A stretch of 64,000 nt of DNA from an uncultured Bacteroides sp. (GTDB taxonomy: Bacteria > Bacteroidota > Bacteroidia > Bacteroidales > Bacteroidaceae): assembly GCF_963677945.1 (NCBI RefSeq), contig NZ_OY782578.1, forward strand, positions 2,881,258 through 2,945,257. The letters run 5' to 3'. The notes beneath the pieces are model-generated. The model searched no databases, was not told the DNA's origin, and saw only the letters and a list, made by a program, of their open reading frames with translations. The stretch's first letter is position 1, and each line of letters opens with the position of its first letter. The position numbers and the translations under genes were made by a program. Below are positions 26,093 to 36,338 of the stretch, piece after piece.

Positions 26093-26803
26093 ATGTCACA
26101 GATTAAATATATTATTTTTATAGCTTTCCTTGTTTTGGCCAATTGTGCATCTTTTGCCCAAAAGACCGAGAGGGATTATATTCGGAAAGGAAACCGATTG
26201 TTTAATGATAGTCTTTTTCTGCAGGCTGAGGTTAATTATCGGAAGGCTTTAGAGCTTAATCCTAATTCTACAGAAGCTTTATATAACCTGGGAAATACAC
26301 TCTCTCAGCAAGGTAAATTGAAAAATGCAATGGAACAATATACAGCAGCTTCTAAATCTGAAAAAAACAAGACTAAGCTTGCTAAAATCTATCATAATGC
26401 TGGTGTGTTGTATCAATCTGCAAAGCATTATAAAGAGGCTGTGCAGGCCTATAAGCAATCTTTGAGAAATAATCCTAAGGATGATGAAACCAGATATAAT
26501 CTGGCTTTGGCTATGAAAATGCTGAAGGATCAGCAGAATCAGGATAAGAATAAAGACAAAAATAAAGATAAGAATAAGGATAAAGACAAACAAAAGAAGC
26601 AAGACGAGAAGAATAAACAAGATCAGAAGAATAAAGACGATAAGCAAAAGCAGCAATCTAAACCTCAGCAGAATAAGAATCAGATGTCAAAAGAGAATGC
26701 TGAACAACTGTTGAACGCTGCAATGCAAGATGAGAAACAACTTCAGGAAAAAGCTAAGAAACAATTAAGAAATCAAGGCAGAAACCTGGATAAAGACTGG
26801 TAG
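26093..26803 (+). CDS. batC: BatC, TPR protein with charged low-complexity region
   Basis: 236 aa. A signal peptide (about 1-22) precedes three TPR motifs (about 30-140; AEVNYRKALELNPNSTEALYNLG is the first). A stretch of about 60 residues made almost entirely of Lys, Asp, Asn and Gln follows, encoded by an imperfect repeat of AATAAAGA-type units (about 26530-26690). This run could vary in length between strains by slippage. It is the TPR member of the Bat complex, located in the periplasm. Confidence 0.9.
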   Translation: MSQIKYIIFIAFLVLANCASFAQKTERDYIRKGNRLFNDSLFLQAEVNYRKALELNPNSTEALYNLGNTLSQQGKLKNAMEQYTAASKSEKNKTKLAKIYHNAGVLYQSAKHYKEAVQAYKQSLRNNPKDDETRYNLALAMKMLKDQQNQDKNKDKNKDKNKDKDKQKKQDEKNKQDQKNKDDKQKQQSKPQQNKNQMSKENAEQLLNAAMQDEKQLQEKAKKQLRNQGRNLDKDW

Positions 26804-26838
26804 TATAATAAATAAAGGATAATAATAAAATATAAGCA

Positions 26839-28653
26839 ATGAGGAAACTGATTTTCTTATTCGTTATTTTACTGGTTCCCGGAATTAATAGTTTTGCTGA
26901 TAACGTAAGGTTGGTGGCAGAAGCTCCGGAGGCAGTAGCTGTTGGTGATCAATTTAGAATTACTTACACCGTAAATACACAAGATGTAAAGAGCTTTAGA
27001 GCTTCTGCAATGAAAGGATTCGAGGTATTAGCCGGTCCGTATGAGTCAAGAATGACTAGTTCTCTATCTGTTAACGGGAAAGGCTCTACTGTAAGCTCCA
27101 TTACCTATACTTTTACGGTTATGGCAAGTACGAAAGGAACTTTTGCCGTAGCTCCGGCAAGTGTTGTTGCTGCAGGCAAGCCTATAACTTCAAATGCTTT
27201 AAGAATCAGGGTGCTCCCAGCAGATCAAAGTAATGCTTCTTCTGGCAAAGCTTCTCGTTCCTCTTCAGGAGCTAAGATTTCTGCAAACGATTTGATTATT
27301 GTCGGTTCTGTAAATAAAACAAATGTTTACGAACAGGAAGCGCTTGTGCTTACTTATAAAGTGTATGCTTTGGTAGACTTAAGAGGTTTTGATAATGTTA
27401 AATTGCCCGACTTTAAAGGTTTCCAATCACAGGAAGTTGAACTACCTCAAACAAAACAGTTTACTATGGAACGCTATAAGGGAAGAAATTATAACTCTGT
27501 AGTGTATAGACAGTTTGTTCTTTTCCCACAGCAAACGGGCAAATTGAATATTAATCCTGCAAGATTTGATGCGTCAATTGCAAAAGTTATGCGAACAGAT
27601 GATCCACTTGATGCTTTCTTTAATGGAGGATCAAATGTTATGGAAGTGAAGAAAACAGTTGTAACTCCTCAGATTACTGTAAATGTAAAAGCTCTGCCTG
27701 GTGGTAAACCTGCTAATTTCTGTGGTGGAGTAGGAGGATTTACTCTTTCATCTTCAATCAACTCAAAAAGTGTGAAAACTAACGATGCTGTAACTATCAA
27801 ATTAACAATTTCGGGGGTAGGTAATCTTAAATTAATTGAGACACCTAAAATTGAATTCCCTAAAGATTTTGAGGTTTATGATCCGAAAGTTACGAATAAG
27901 TTTACTCTTACTAAAAGTGGATTGTCTGGAAGTAAAGTGATTGAATATCTTGTAATTCCTCGCTATGCAGGAAATTATAAGATTCCAGCTGCAAATCTTA
28001 CTTATTTTGATACGAATTCAAATACTTATAAAACTCTTAGATCTCAGGAATATGATCTGAATGTAGTGAAAGGTGCTGGTAATGCAGATCAGGTAATTGC
28101 TAACTTTACTAATAAAGAGGATCTTAAGGTGTTAGGTTCTGACATTCGATATATAAAGACTAATGATGTTACGCTTTCTGAAAAGGATGATTTCTTGTTT
28201 GGTTCATTGTTATATTATTTACTTTATATTATTCCTGCATCCTTATTTATTGCCTTTGTAATCATTTACAGAAAACAAGCTGTAGAGAATGCAAATGTTG
28301 CTAAGGTACGTACTAAAAAAGCAAATAAAGTTGCTACAAAACGTATGAAGAATGCTGGTAAGCTTTTGAGTGAGAACAAAAAGGAACAGTTCTATGACGA
28401 AGTGCTAAAAGCGTTGTGGGGATATATTAGTGATAAACTCAATATTCCGGTTTCTAAGCTGACAAAAGATAATGTTGATACTGAATTGACAAACTATGGA
28501 GTGAGCGCAGAACTAACTAAGGAGTTCTTGTCAGTCCTTGATCAATGTGAGTTTGCTCGTTATGCTCCGGGCGATCCTAATGAAGCTATGGACAAAGTTT
28601 ATTCTTCTGCCATCGAGGTAGTGAGTAAAATGGAAAACATAATCAAACACTAA
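26839..28653 (+). CDS. batD: BatD, oxygen-tolerance protein
   Basis: 604 aa: signal peptide (about 1-20), several periplasmic beta-sandwich domains (about 21-455), a transmembrane helix (about 462-480; LLYYLLYIIPASLFIAFVII) and a cytoplasmic tail of about 120 residues. The protein matches the BatD family in length and order. The Ser-rich segment around 131-145 is probably a linker. Operon position between batC and batE supports the call. Confidence 0.93.
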   Translation: MRKLIFLFVILLVPGINSFADNVRLVAEAPEAVAVGDQFRITYTVNTQDVKSFRASAMKGFEVLAGPYESRMTSSLSVNGKGSTVSSITYTFTVMASTKGTFAVAPASVVAAGKPITSNALRIRVLPADQSNASSGKASRSSSGAKISANDLIIVGSVNKTNVYEQEALVLTYKVYALVDLRGFDNVKLPDFKGFQSQEVELPQTKQFTMERYKGRNYNSVVYRQFVLFPQQTGKLNINPARFDASIAKVMRTDDPLDAFFNGGSNVMEVKKTVVTPQITVNVKALPGGKPANFCGGVGGFTLSSSINSKSVKTNDAVTIKLTISGVGNLKLIETPKIEFPKDFEVYDPKVTNKFTLTKSGLSGSKVIEYLVIPRYAGNYKIPAANLTYFDTNSNTYKTLRSQEYDLNVVKGAGNADQVIANFTNKEDLKVLGSDIRYIKTNDVTLSEKDDFLFGSLLYYLLYIIPASLFIAFVIIYRKQAVENANVAKVRTKKANKVATKRMKNAGKLLSENKKEQFYDEVLKALWGYISDKLNIPVSKLTKDNVDTELTNYGVSAELTKEFLSVLDQCEFARYAPGDPNEAMDKVYSSAIEVVSKMENIIKH

Positions 28654-28672
28654 CTTATTAAGAAATAGTGAT

Positions 28673-29497
28673 ATGAAGAAAATTATATTTTTAGTATTAA
28701 GCATTCTGTGTTCTTTTAATCTTTCTGCCCAGGATTCTTTGGCTACAGATTCTGTACAACCATCCAGAACTGCCCGAAGAGAGTTTTCTACGGCTAAGAT
28801 TGAAAATGCTACAAAGGCACAGGGTGACAGTGCATATATTCGTAACGACTTTGCTTCAGCTATCCAGATCTACGAATCATTACTTGAAACTAAAGGAATA
28901 GCAGCAGAAGTTTATTATAACTTAGGCAATAGCTATTATAAAATAGGTAATATGGCTAAAGCTATTTTAAATTATGAACGGGCATTATTGCTTAATCCTG
29001 GAGACGGTGATATACGTTCAAACCTGGAAATAGCTCGTAGTAAAACAGTTGATAAGGTGGATGCCGCTCCAGAACTATTTTTTGTTACCTGGACAAACTC
29101 GCTGATTAATTTTATGGGGGTCGATGCATGGGCTAAATGCGGAGTTACTTCTTTTATTCTTTTAATTGTAGCACTCTATTTCTTTATCTTCTCTAAGAAG
29201 ATTATTCTGAAAAAGATTGGATTTATAGCTTCAATATCTTTGTTGGTAATTCTTGTTCTTTCAAATATTTTTGCTGCTCACCAGAAAGATCGTCTTATAA
29301 ATCGTTCTGATGCAATTATTATGACACCTAGTGTAACAGTAAAGAGTACCCCAAATGAGAGTGGTACAGACTTATTTATTATCCACGAAGGACGTAAAGT
29401 AAGCATTAAAGATAATTCCATGAAGGAATGGAAAGAAATAAAATTAGAAGATGGCAATGTGGGTTGGATCAAAGCTGCAGATCTTGAAGTAATCTAA
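28673..29497 (+). CDS. batE: BatE, TPR and SH3 domain protein
   Basis: 274 aa with a signal peptide (about 1-20), TPR motifs (about 60-130; AEVYYNLGNSYYKIGNMAKAI), two transmembrane helices (about 158-176 and 183-202) and a C-terminal bacterial SH3 domain (about 210-274; VTVKSTPNESG and WKEIKLEDGNVGWI). SH3b domains often bind peptidoglycan, so the Bat complex could be in contact with the cell wall. Last bat gene. Confidence 0.92.
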   Translation: MKKIIFLVLSILCSFNLSAQDSLATDSVQPSRTARREFSTAKIENATKAQGDSAYIRNDFASAIQIYESLLETKGIAAEVYYNLGNSYYKIGNMAKAILNYERALLLNPGDGDIRSNLEIARSKTVDKVDAAPELFFVTWTNSLINFMGVDAWAKCGVTSFILLIVALYFFIFSKKIILKKIGFIASISLLVILVLSNIFAAHQKDRLINRSDAIIMTPSVTVKSTPNESGTDLFIIHEGRKVSIKDNSMKEWKEIKLEDGNVGWIKAADLEVI

Positions 29498-29521
29498 AAT
29501 TTTAATGATAATCTAAATACA

Positions 29522-30235
29522 ATGACTGACATACAGCAATTAATACAATATGATAAAAGCGCTTTTTTAGCTTTAAACGGCAGTGATTCTACCTTTTGGG
29601 ATGGATTTATGTGGGTATATACAAGTACAACTGTATGGATTCCACTAGCGCTAGTATTGCTGTATGTCATCATTCGAAATAATAAACTAAAAGAGGCATT
29701 ATTAATAATTCTTTTAATTGCTATAACGATTACAATATGTGATCGGGTTTCATCGGGTGTCTTTAAGCCTATCTTTAAGCGTTTTCGACCGGCCCAAGAT
29801 CCTGAATTTATGTATCTTGTAGATATTATACATGGGTATAGGGGAGGAAAATATGGCTTTATTTCCAGCCATGCTGCAAACACTTTTGGTCTTGTAACGT
29901 TCACCTCATTCTTATTCAAAAGAAAAGAATATACTTTTGCTTTCCTTTTTTGGGCTATAATTACTTGTTATTCTCGGATATATCTCGGAGTACATTATTT
30001 AGGTGATATCATTTGTGGGGCTATTCTAGGCTTTATTTCAGGTTTATTAGTCTATTATATATATAAATATATTCGTTCAAAGTATTTTTATGATAAAAGG
30101 CTTAAATACTCAGGGAAATATACTCCAAGTGGCTATTTAATCTCTGACATAAATATCTTATTAATAGCTTTATTTTCTACAATCTTTGTTGTAATGATAA
30201 CTGGCATGATTATTTATAACTATTATTATTTGTAA
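29522..30235 (+). CDS. PAP2-family membrane phosphatase
   Basis: 237 aa with about five or six transmembrane helices and the three PAP2 motifs: KPIFKRFRP, the SSHA version of PSGH (GFISSHAANTFG), and SRIYLGVHYLGD. Substrates in the family include undecaprenyl pyrophosphate, phosphatidylglycerol phosphate and lipid A phosphates; the sequence alone does not decide. It starts 24 bp after batE without a terminator in between, so it may be part of that transcript. Confidence 0.9.
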   Translation: MTDIQQLIQYDKSAFLALNGSDSTFWDGFMWVYTSTTVWIPLALVLLYVIIRNNKLKEALLIILLIAITITICDRVSSGVFKPIFKRFRPAQDPEFMYLVDIIHGYRGGKYGFISSHAANTFGLVTFTSFLFKRKEYTFAFLFWAIITCYSRIYLGVHYLGDIICGAILGFISGLLVYYIYKYIRSKYFYDKRLKYSGKYTPSGYLISDINILLIALFSTIFVVMITGMIIYNYYYL

Positions 30236-30368
30236 ATTCTCAGAACTTTATAATCTCCTGATTTGTTTTTTATATAAAATTATGGGTTAAAGATTTGATT
30301 TCTATATTTTTTTTGTTAAGTTTATAGCGATAAATAATTGATATAGTATTAACCCAAATTTCTATATT

Positions 30369-30662
30369 ATGAACAGAACAATAACTTTCAATGAACTTAG
30401 GAAAATAAAAGATTCATTGCCCAGCGGAAGCATGCACAGAATTGCAGATGAACTCAATTTAGATGTCGACACAGTCCGTAATTTCTTCGGTGGCAGCAAC
30501 TTCAAGGAAGGCAAAAGTGTTGGACTTCATACAGAGCCAGGTCCTGATGGTGGTTTGGTTATGCTTGATGATACAACTGTTCTTGATTTCGCTTTAAAAA
30601 TATTAGATGAACATAATATTAACCATCGGGAAGAAGTAAGTGAGGAACTAATGCAAGTTTAG
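30369..30662 (+). CDS. Small HTH-like protein, function unknown
   Basis: 97 aa with no signal peptide. Residues 5-40 (FNELRKIKDSLPSGSMHRIA, then DELNLDVDTVRNFFGG) look like a helix-turn-helix in which the second helix would contact DNA. The tail is acidic. The protein resembles small conserved Bacteroidales proteins annotated as DNA-binding, but I know of no function. A terminator follows, so it is a single-gene transcript. Confidence 0.7.
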   Translation: MNRTITFNELRKIKDSLPSGSMHRIADELNLDVDTVRNFFGGSNFKEGKSVGLHTEPGPDGGLVMLDDTTVLDFALKILDEHNINHREEVSEELMQV

Positions 30663-30675
30663 TCAATAAAAATAA

Positions 30676-30712
30676 AAGTCCTGATTGATCCTTCTTCAAT
30701 TAGGATTTTTTT
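30676..30712 (+). terminator. Terminator after the small HTH-like gene
   Basis: TCCTGATTGA at 30679-30688 pairs with TCAATTAGGA at 30696-30705 (one G-T pair), followed by seven T residues. Confidence 0.8.
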
Positions 30713-30755
30713 CTATATATTAAGTTGTTATTATTTACAATTAAATGAAACTTAT

Positions 30756-31880
30756 ATGGAGGAAAAATTAGTTACACTAGCTATACTAACGTATGCAAAG
30801 GCTCAAATATTAAAGAGCGTATTAGAAAAAGAAGGGATAAAATCTTACATCCAAAATGTAGATCTTATAAAACCGGTCGTGTCTTCTGGTGTTCGTTTAA
30901 GGATTAAAGAAAGCGATCTACCTCATGCTTTGAAAATTACAGAAAGCAACCTTTGGCTTTCTGAGGAAATAATAGGAGAGAAGCCTATAGAAAAGGAAAA
31001 AAGTAATAAAGTTTTAATTCCTGTAGATTTCTCTGATTATTCTATGCGTGCATGTGAATTTGGTTTTGGATTTGCAAAGACATTTGATACAGAAGTTGTC
31101 TTGCTTCATGTTTATTTTACTCCCAGATACATGCCTTCAATTCCATATAATGATGTCTTTAGCTATCAAGGACCTGATGAAGAGTCAATTAAAAATATTA
31201 TCAAAAAGGTTAATGAAGACTTAAATAATTTATCTGACAAAATTAAAAGCAAAATTGATTCTGGTGAATTTCCGAATATTAAATTTAGTTGTGTACTAAA
31301 GGAAGGAATTCCAGAAGAAGAGATTTTAAGATATGCTAAAAATACTTCTCCTGGCATAATTGTTATGGGAACTCGTGGTAAAAATAAGAAAGATGCTGAT
31401 ATCATAGGAAGTGTTACAGCTGAAGTAATTGATAGAAGCAGGGCTATTGTTTTTGTTGTTCCCGAAAATACGCCATTTAAAATTTTTAATGATGTTACAA
31501 AGCTTGCATTTATAACAAATTTCGATCAAAAAGATTTAATTGCTTTTGACGCATTAATTAAGAAAATGAGTGCATTTAAATTTTCTGTTACGCTTATTCA
31601 CTTAGCAACGTTAAAGGATACCTGGAATGAAATTAAGTTGGCTGGTATCAAAGAATATTTCCATAAGCAATATCCTGATTTGCAGATTTTTTATGATATT
31701 GTTATGGACGATAATTTAGGTCAGAATTTGGATTCATTTATTCAGGCGAATAATATTGATGTTATTACTATTACATCTTATAAAAGAAACATGTTTGCTC
31801 GCTTATTTAATCCTAGTATTGCAATGAAAATGATATTCCATACAGATACGCCTTTATTAGTTATAAGTGATAAAATTTAG
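30756..31880 (+). CDS. DUF2007 - tandem universal stress (UspA) protein
   Basis: 374 aa. Residues 1-75 match the DUF2007 pattern (signal-transducing domain; TYAKAQILKSVLEKEGIKSY, then RLRIKESDLPHAL). Residues 83-235 are a UspA domain starting KVLIPVDFSDYS and ending in the nucleotide-binding signature IVMGTRGKNKKDADIIGSVT, close to GxxG-9x-G(S/T). Residues 245-374 form a second, degenerate Usp domain without the glycine signature (TITSYKRNMF instead). One domain may bind ATP and the other may serve as dimerisation partner. Having DUF2007 in front is unusual. Single gene, convergent with the TPR gene. Confidence 0.85.
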   Translation: MEEKLVTLAILTYAKAQILKSVLEKEGIKSYIQNVDLIKPVVSSGVRLRIKESDLPHALKITESNLWLSEEIIGEKPIEKEKSNKVLIPVDFSDYSMRACEFGFGFAKTFDTEVVLLHVYFTPRYMPSIPYNDVFSYQGPDEESIKNIIKKVNEDLNNLSDKIKSKIDSGEFPNIKFSCVLKEGIPEEEILRYAKNTSPGIIVMGTRGKNKKDADIIGSVTAEVIDRSRAIVFVVPENTPFKIFNDVTKLAFITNFDQKDLIAFDALIKKMSAFKFSVTLIHLATLKDTWNEIKLAGIKEYFHKQYPDLQIFYDIVMDDNLGQNLDSFIQANNIDVITITSYKRNMFARLFNPSIAMKMIFHTDTPLLVISDKI

Positions 31881-32030
31881 CAGATTCTAATTAGTTCAAT
31901 AATTAATATTATGTTTAATATGATTTATTTGTTTTATTAATTGAGCCCTCTACCTCTTCTATATTGAAGATTATTCGACAAATAATCATTTATAAAAAAT
32001 AGATCAATAAAACCATAATCTATGAGGTAA

Positions 32031-32070
32031 AAAAAATCACTTAAGAATATTTTTCTTAAGTGATTTTTTT
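32031..32070. terminator. Bidirectional terminator
   Basis: AATCACTTAAGAA and TTCTTAAGTGATT form a perfect stem, with A residues on the left and T residues on the right. It separates the convergent usp and TPR genes. Confidence 0.88.
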
Positions 32071-32087
32071 ATTAGGAAATAAGTTTC

Positions 32088-33317
32088 TTACTTGCCTTGA
32101 GCTTCAACTTCTTTAGCTAGAGCTTCAAATTCTGGACCACCAATTCCTAACTTGTAGTAAATAGTATAAAGTCCACTTAACCATAAGTCTTTGCTATCAG
32201 GTTTAAGCTCTCTGGTTTTTTCGTAGTATGGCTTAGCATCTTCATAGAATTTCTTGATCTTTGCTTGTTCTGATTTATACTTAGGATCATTAAATTCAAT
32301 TTTAAGATTTGATTCATAGTCAATTGCTTGAGATAAATATGCTAGTCCCATGTTAGAGTATGCTTCTGTGTACTTAGGATCAACTTCGATTGTCTTTTTA
32401 TAGTATTCAATTGCTTTTTCATAGTTCTTCATGCTTTGGCTAATATAACCTTTTACATAAAGGAAAAATGGATTTTTAGGATCTTTAGCAATCATCTGAT
32501 CAGCGAAGGTATTTGCATCATCAAATTTATTTGTATTACTATAGAAATCTATAAGATGTCCAAAGAAATAATTGTTATCAGTGTAAGATTGAATGCCTTC
32601 TTTTAAAGTATTAACCCAATTTGCAGTGTCTTTTAAAGCTTTGTAACCTTCTGCAACTAATTGCATTGCACTGCTACCATTATCTTTACTTGTTTTAGCA
32701 AGAAGACCATATTTGATAGCGTTTGGATAGTCATTCATTCTTGTAGCAGACAGAGATGCATAGAATGCAATGGTTGATAGTAATGTATCTTTAGCAGCGA
32801 GTTGTTCCTCTTGTAACATTGGAGCATTTGCAAGATCTACATACATGCCAAAGAAGTTAAGAGCTTCTTTATTTTTACCCATGTTGTAGTATTGGCTACC
32901 TCCGTTGATTAAGTTCACTCTCTCTGTTTTAATAGTTGAAGCATTACCTTTTCTGAATTTAAACTTAACTTTTCCTTTTTCGTTTGGAACTTGTTCTAAA
33001 TCATCACATTTAAGAAAATAACCAAACATTTTATATAGGCTATTGTATGCCTTTAAAGTGTCATAAGGTTGTCTTAAATATGCATTCTTCATCTCGTTAG
33101 CATTAATGCTTTTTTGAATAAGACCAGCTACATTCCATGTATTTGCCTGATTTTTTGTTTCTGCATTTTCTAAAGCTTCACCGATTAGTTTTTCAGCTTC
33201 AGTAAAATTAGGTTTTACTGCATCTGCTAAGCTTTTTGCCTCTTTAACATTCTTCTCTTGGGCGAAAGAGAATCCAGCAGCTAACAGCAGGACAATTGAT
33301 AATAATACTCTTTTCAT
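32088..33317 (-). CDS. Exported TPR-repeat protein
   Basis: 409 aa with a signal peptide cleaved after FSFA (about residue 19). At least five TPR-type repeats are visible; the clearest are NPFFLYVKGYISQSMKNYEK and AIEYYKKTIEVDPKYTEAYS. It is likely periplasmic and of unknown partner. It lies 27 bp after gyrA on the same strand with no terminator between, so it is probably cotranscribed with gyrA, a recurrent arrangement in Bacteroides as far as I recall. Confidence 0.85.
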   Translation of the reverse strand: MKRVLLSIVLLLAAGFSFAQEKNVKEAKSLADAVKPNFTEAEKLIGEALENAETKNQANTWNVAGLIQKSINANEMKNAYLRQPYDTLKAYNSLYKMFGYFLKCDDLEQVPNEKGKVKFKFRKGNASTIKTERVNLINGGSQYYNMGKNKEALNFFGMYVDLANAPMLQEEQLAAKDTLLSTIAFYASLSATRMNDYPNAIKYGLLAKTSKDNGSSAMQLVAEGYKALKDTANWVNTLKEGIQSYTDNNYFFGHLIDFYSNTNKFDDANTFADQMIAKDPKNPFFLYVKGYISQSMKNYEKAIEYYKKTIEVDPKYTEAYSNMGLAYLSQAIDYESNLKIEFNDPKYKSEQAKIKKFYEDAKPYYEKTRELKPDSKDLWLSGLYTIYYKLGIGGPEFEALAKEVEAQGK

Positions 33318-33344
33318 ACTTTTTGTGGATTAAATATTAAACTT

Positions 33345-35879
33345 TTATTCTTCATCATTAGTTTGTTCTTCTGAACTAATATTTTCTGAATTAATAATAG
33401 TTTCATCTTCTTCAGATGGATCTGCTTCTTCTGGACTTTCAGACACAACCTTACAAACTGAACCTATTTCATCATTACGTTTCTCCAGATTAATTAGTCT
33501 TACACCTTGTGTAGCACGTCCCATAATTCGAACGTCTGCAACTTTTAGACGAATAGTGATACCTGATTTATTGATAATCATCAAATCGTTTTCATCTGTT
33601 ACAGATTTTATAGCAACTAATTTTCCCGTTTTATCTGTTATGTTCAAAGTCTTAACACCCTTACCGCCTCTATTAGTGATGCGATAATCATCTATGTCAG
33701 AACGTTTTCCATAACCTTGTTCAGAAACAACCATTACAGATTCTGTTTCTTTATCCTTGATACAGATCATTCCGATAACTTCGTCATTATCAGTGTCAAG
33801 TGTCATACCACGAACTCCGGTTGCAGTTCTACCCATTTCGCGAACAGCTATTTCGTTGAAACGAATAGCGCGTCCGTTACGGTTAGCAATAATTATTTCA
33901 TTATCGCCTTTAGTCATACGAACCTCAATTACTTGATCATCTTCACGGAGGTTGATTGCAATTACGCCATTTTGACGTGGGCGAGAATATTGTTCCAGGC
34001 TTGTTTTTTTAATAACACCTTGTTTAGTACAGAACAGAAGGTAATGACTATTGATAAAGTCTTGATCATTAAGACTTGGCACGCGAACAAATGCATTTAC
34101 TTTATCGTCTGAATCAATATTCAATAAGTTCTGAATTGCTCTTCCTTTTGAATTCTTTGTTCCTTCAGGAATTTCATAAACCTTTAGCCAGTAACATTTT
34201 CCTTTCTGAGTAAAGAACATCATTGTATTATGCATTGTTGCAGGATAGATGTTCTCAACGAAGTCTGCATCACGGGTTTCTGTTCCCTTAGATCCTACTC
34301 CTCCTCTATTCTGAGAATGGAATTCAGCTAAAGGAGTACGTTTAATGTATCCTAAGTGTGAGATGGTAATAACCATTTGATCATCAGCATAGAAGTCTTC
34401 TGGATTGAATTCTTCTGACGAATAAACTATTTCAGAGCGACGTTCATCACCGAATTTAGCTTTAACTTCAAGAAGCTCATCTTTGATAACTTTACGACAA
34501 ACGTCGTCATTTGCAAGGATTTCTTCGAAATAAGCAATTTGCTTCATCAGTTCTTCATATTCTGCATGAAGCTGATCTTGCATTAGTCCAGTCAACTGGC
34601 GTAGACGCATTTCTACGATAGCTCGCGACTGTATTTCTGTAAGATTAAAACGCTCAATAAGTCCTGCTATTGCTTCATTAGGGTTTTTAGCCGCACGGAT
34701 AATCTTGATAACTTCGTCAATATTATCGGACGCAATTATTAAACCTTCTAAAATATGAGCACGTTCTTTAGCTTTTCTTAGTTCATATTGTGTGCGACGA
34801 ACTACTACATCATGTCTATGCTCAACAAAATTAGAGACTAAGTCTTTTAAATTGAGCATTTTAGGACGACCATTAACCAAAGCAATGTTGTTAACACTAA
34901 AGGATGACTGTAAAGATGTCATCTTGAATAGTTTATTCAGAACAACACTTGAATTAGCATCTCTCTTAATATCGATAACGATACGCATACCTTCGCGGTC
35001 GGATTCGTCATTAACGTTTGAAATACCTTCAATTTTTTTATCAGAAACCAAGTCAGCAATTGACTTAATGAGGTCAGCCTTGTTAACGTTATATGGAATT
35101 TCTGAAACAATGATTTTATCGTGAGTAGTTTCTGCTTCAATGTTTGCTTTAGCACGCATTACTACTCTACCTCTACCTGTAAGGAAAGCTTCGCGAACAC
35201 CGCTCATACCATAAATATAACCACCGGTAGGGAAATCAGGAGCTTTAACAAATTGCATCAGCTCTTCAATTGTAATTTCTTTGTTATCCAGGTATGCATC
35301 ACATGCATCAATAACTTCAGAAAGATTATGAGGTGGCATATTAGTTGCCATACCTACAGCAATACCGGAAGCACCGTTTACTAAAAGGTTTGGTATGCGG
35401 GTTGGCAATACTTTTGGCTCTTGTAATGTATCGTCAAAGTTATTTTGAAAATCTACCGTTTCTTTTTCGATATCCCTCAACATTTCCTCGCCAACTTTAT
35501 TTAGACGAGCTTCTGTATAACGCATAGCAGCAGGGCTATCACCATCCACAGAACCAAAGTTTCCTTGTCCATCGATCAATGTGTAGCGCATTGCCCATTC
35601 CTGAGCTAATCTTACCATAGCACCATAAACCGAGGAGTCACCATGTGGGTGATATTTACCCAAAACTTCACCGACAATTCTGGCTGATTTCTTATAAGGT
35701 TTATCAGAAGTATTACCTAATTCGTTCATTCCAAAGAGGATTCTTCGGTGAACGGGTTTAAATCCATCTCTAACATCTGGAAGAGCACGAGATACAATTA
35801 CCGACATTGAATAATCAATATAGGATGATTTCATCTCATCTTCGATGTTGATTTTTATAATTCTGTCTTGTTCAAGCAT
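33345..35879 (-). CDS. gyrA: DNA gyrase subunit A
   Basis: 844 aa; introduces negative supercoils with GyrB. The breakage-reunion domain contains [12 protein letters not shown], the quinolone region [12 protein letters not shown] (Ser at the residue equivalent to Ser83, the sensitive form) and the active-site Tyr in [10 protein letters not shown]. The C-terminal beta-pinwheel opens with the GyrA box QNRGGVG, which is the gyrase hallmark that separates it from ParC. The tail is acidic ([10 protein letters not shown]), as in other gyrases. Confidence 0.97.
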   Translation of the reverse strand: MLEQDRIIKINIEDEMKSSYIDYSMSVIVSRALPDVRDGFKPVHRRILFGMNELGNTSDKPYKKSARIVGEVLGKYHPHGDSSVYGAMVRLAQEWAMRYTLIDGQGNFGSVDGDSPAAMRYTEARLNKVGEEMLRDIEKETVDFQNNFDDTLQEPKVLPTRIPNLLVNGASGIAVGMATNMPPHNLSEVIDACDAYLDNKEITIEELMQFVKAPDFPTGGYIYGMSGVREAFLTGRGRVVMRAKANIEAETTHDKIIVSEIPYNVNKADLIKSIADLVSDKKIEGISNVNDESDREGMRIVIDIKRDANSSVVLNKLFKMTSLQSSFSVNNIALVNGRPKMLNLKDLVSNFVEHRHDVVVRRTQYELRKAKERAHILEGLIIASDNIDEVIKIIRAAKNPNEAIAGLIERFNLTEIQSRAIVEMRLRQLTGLMQDQLHAEYEELMKQIAYFEEILANDDVCRKVIKDELLEVKAKFGDERRSEIVYSSEEFNPEDFYADDQMVITISHLGYIKRTPLAEFHSQNRGGVGSKGTETRDADFVENIYPATMHNTMMFFTQKGKCYWLKVYEIPEGTKNSKGRAIQNLLNIDSDDKVNAFVRVPSLNDQDFINSHYLLFCTKQGVIKKTSLEQYSRPRQNGVIAINLREDDQVIEVRMTKGDNEIIIANRNGRAIRFNEIAVREMGRTATGVRGMTLDTDNDEVIGMICIKDKETESVMVVSEQGYGKRSDIDDYRITNRGGKGVKTLNITDKTGKLVAIKSVTDENDLMIINKSGITIRLKVADVRIMGRATQGVRLINLEKRNDEIGSVCKVVSESPEEADPSEEDETIINSENISSEEQTNDEE

Positions 35880-35925
35880 TTAAAAATATTATTAATTACA
35901 CATTTATGGCTTACAAAAAACCACG

Positions 35926-35933
35926 CTAAAGTA
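35926..35933 (-). promoter_or_regulatory. Possible -7 element of gyrA
   Basis: On the minus strand TACTTTAG (one mismatch to TAnnTTTG) lies 46 bp before the gyrA start codon. The -33 box is not clear. Confidence 0.35.
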
Positions 35934-36295
35934 ATGCTTTTCCCCGAGATATAAAAGCTTTCAGGTAAAAACTTTCTATGTTAATTTAACGTTCATATAG
36001 TATAGCAATATTAATGGTGAAGGGTTTTATTACTTTTGATATTCTCGTTTTTAAAAGGGTTACGCTAAAATAGAAATAAGTGTACAGCTTATATATTTTA
36101 TATCTAGACTTTATTTTGTTAAGGTGTAGGTATTTTGATGAATTAGATACCAATTATTGTTTTACTTGTTACCAATAAGTTGTTTAAGATTGCAACTAAA
36201 ATGATTTTTTTTCGTTATTAATGATATAATGGCATAACTTTTGTTATTTATAATATTAAGAGAACAAAAAAGATATGTTTAATTTAGTAAATGCG
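35934..36295. other. Gene-free interval between gyrA and clpC
   Basis: About 360 bp of AT-rich sequence between divergent genes. It must hold both promoters; beyond the two -7 boxes I see no operator, hairpin or frame I can support. Confidence 0.5.
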
Positions 36296-36303
36296 TATCT
36301 TTG
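36296..36303 (+). promoter_or_regulatory. -7 element of clpC
   Basis: TATCTTTG matches TAnnTTTG. It overlaps the ATG at 36291, which rules out that codon as start and supports the ATG at 36339, which is preceded by AAGGAG at 36323-36328, an unusually good ribosome-binding site for this group. Confidence 0.65.
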
Positions 36304-36338
36304 CATTGTATAATATTAGAATAAGGAGAAATAAATAT

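Noticed and set aside
26279..26656. 125-aa minus-strand frame rich in Leu, Ile and Phe
   Set aside because: Reverse of the Lys/Asp/Asn-coding repeat of batC; looks like a membrane protein only because of base composition.
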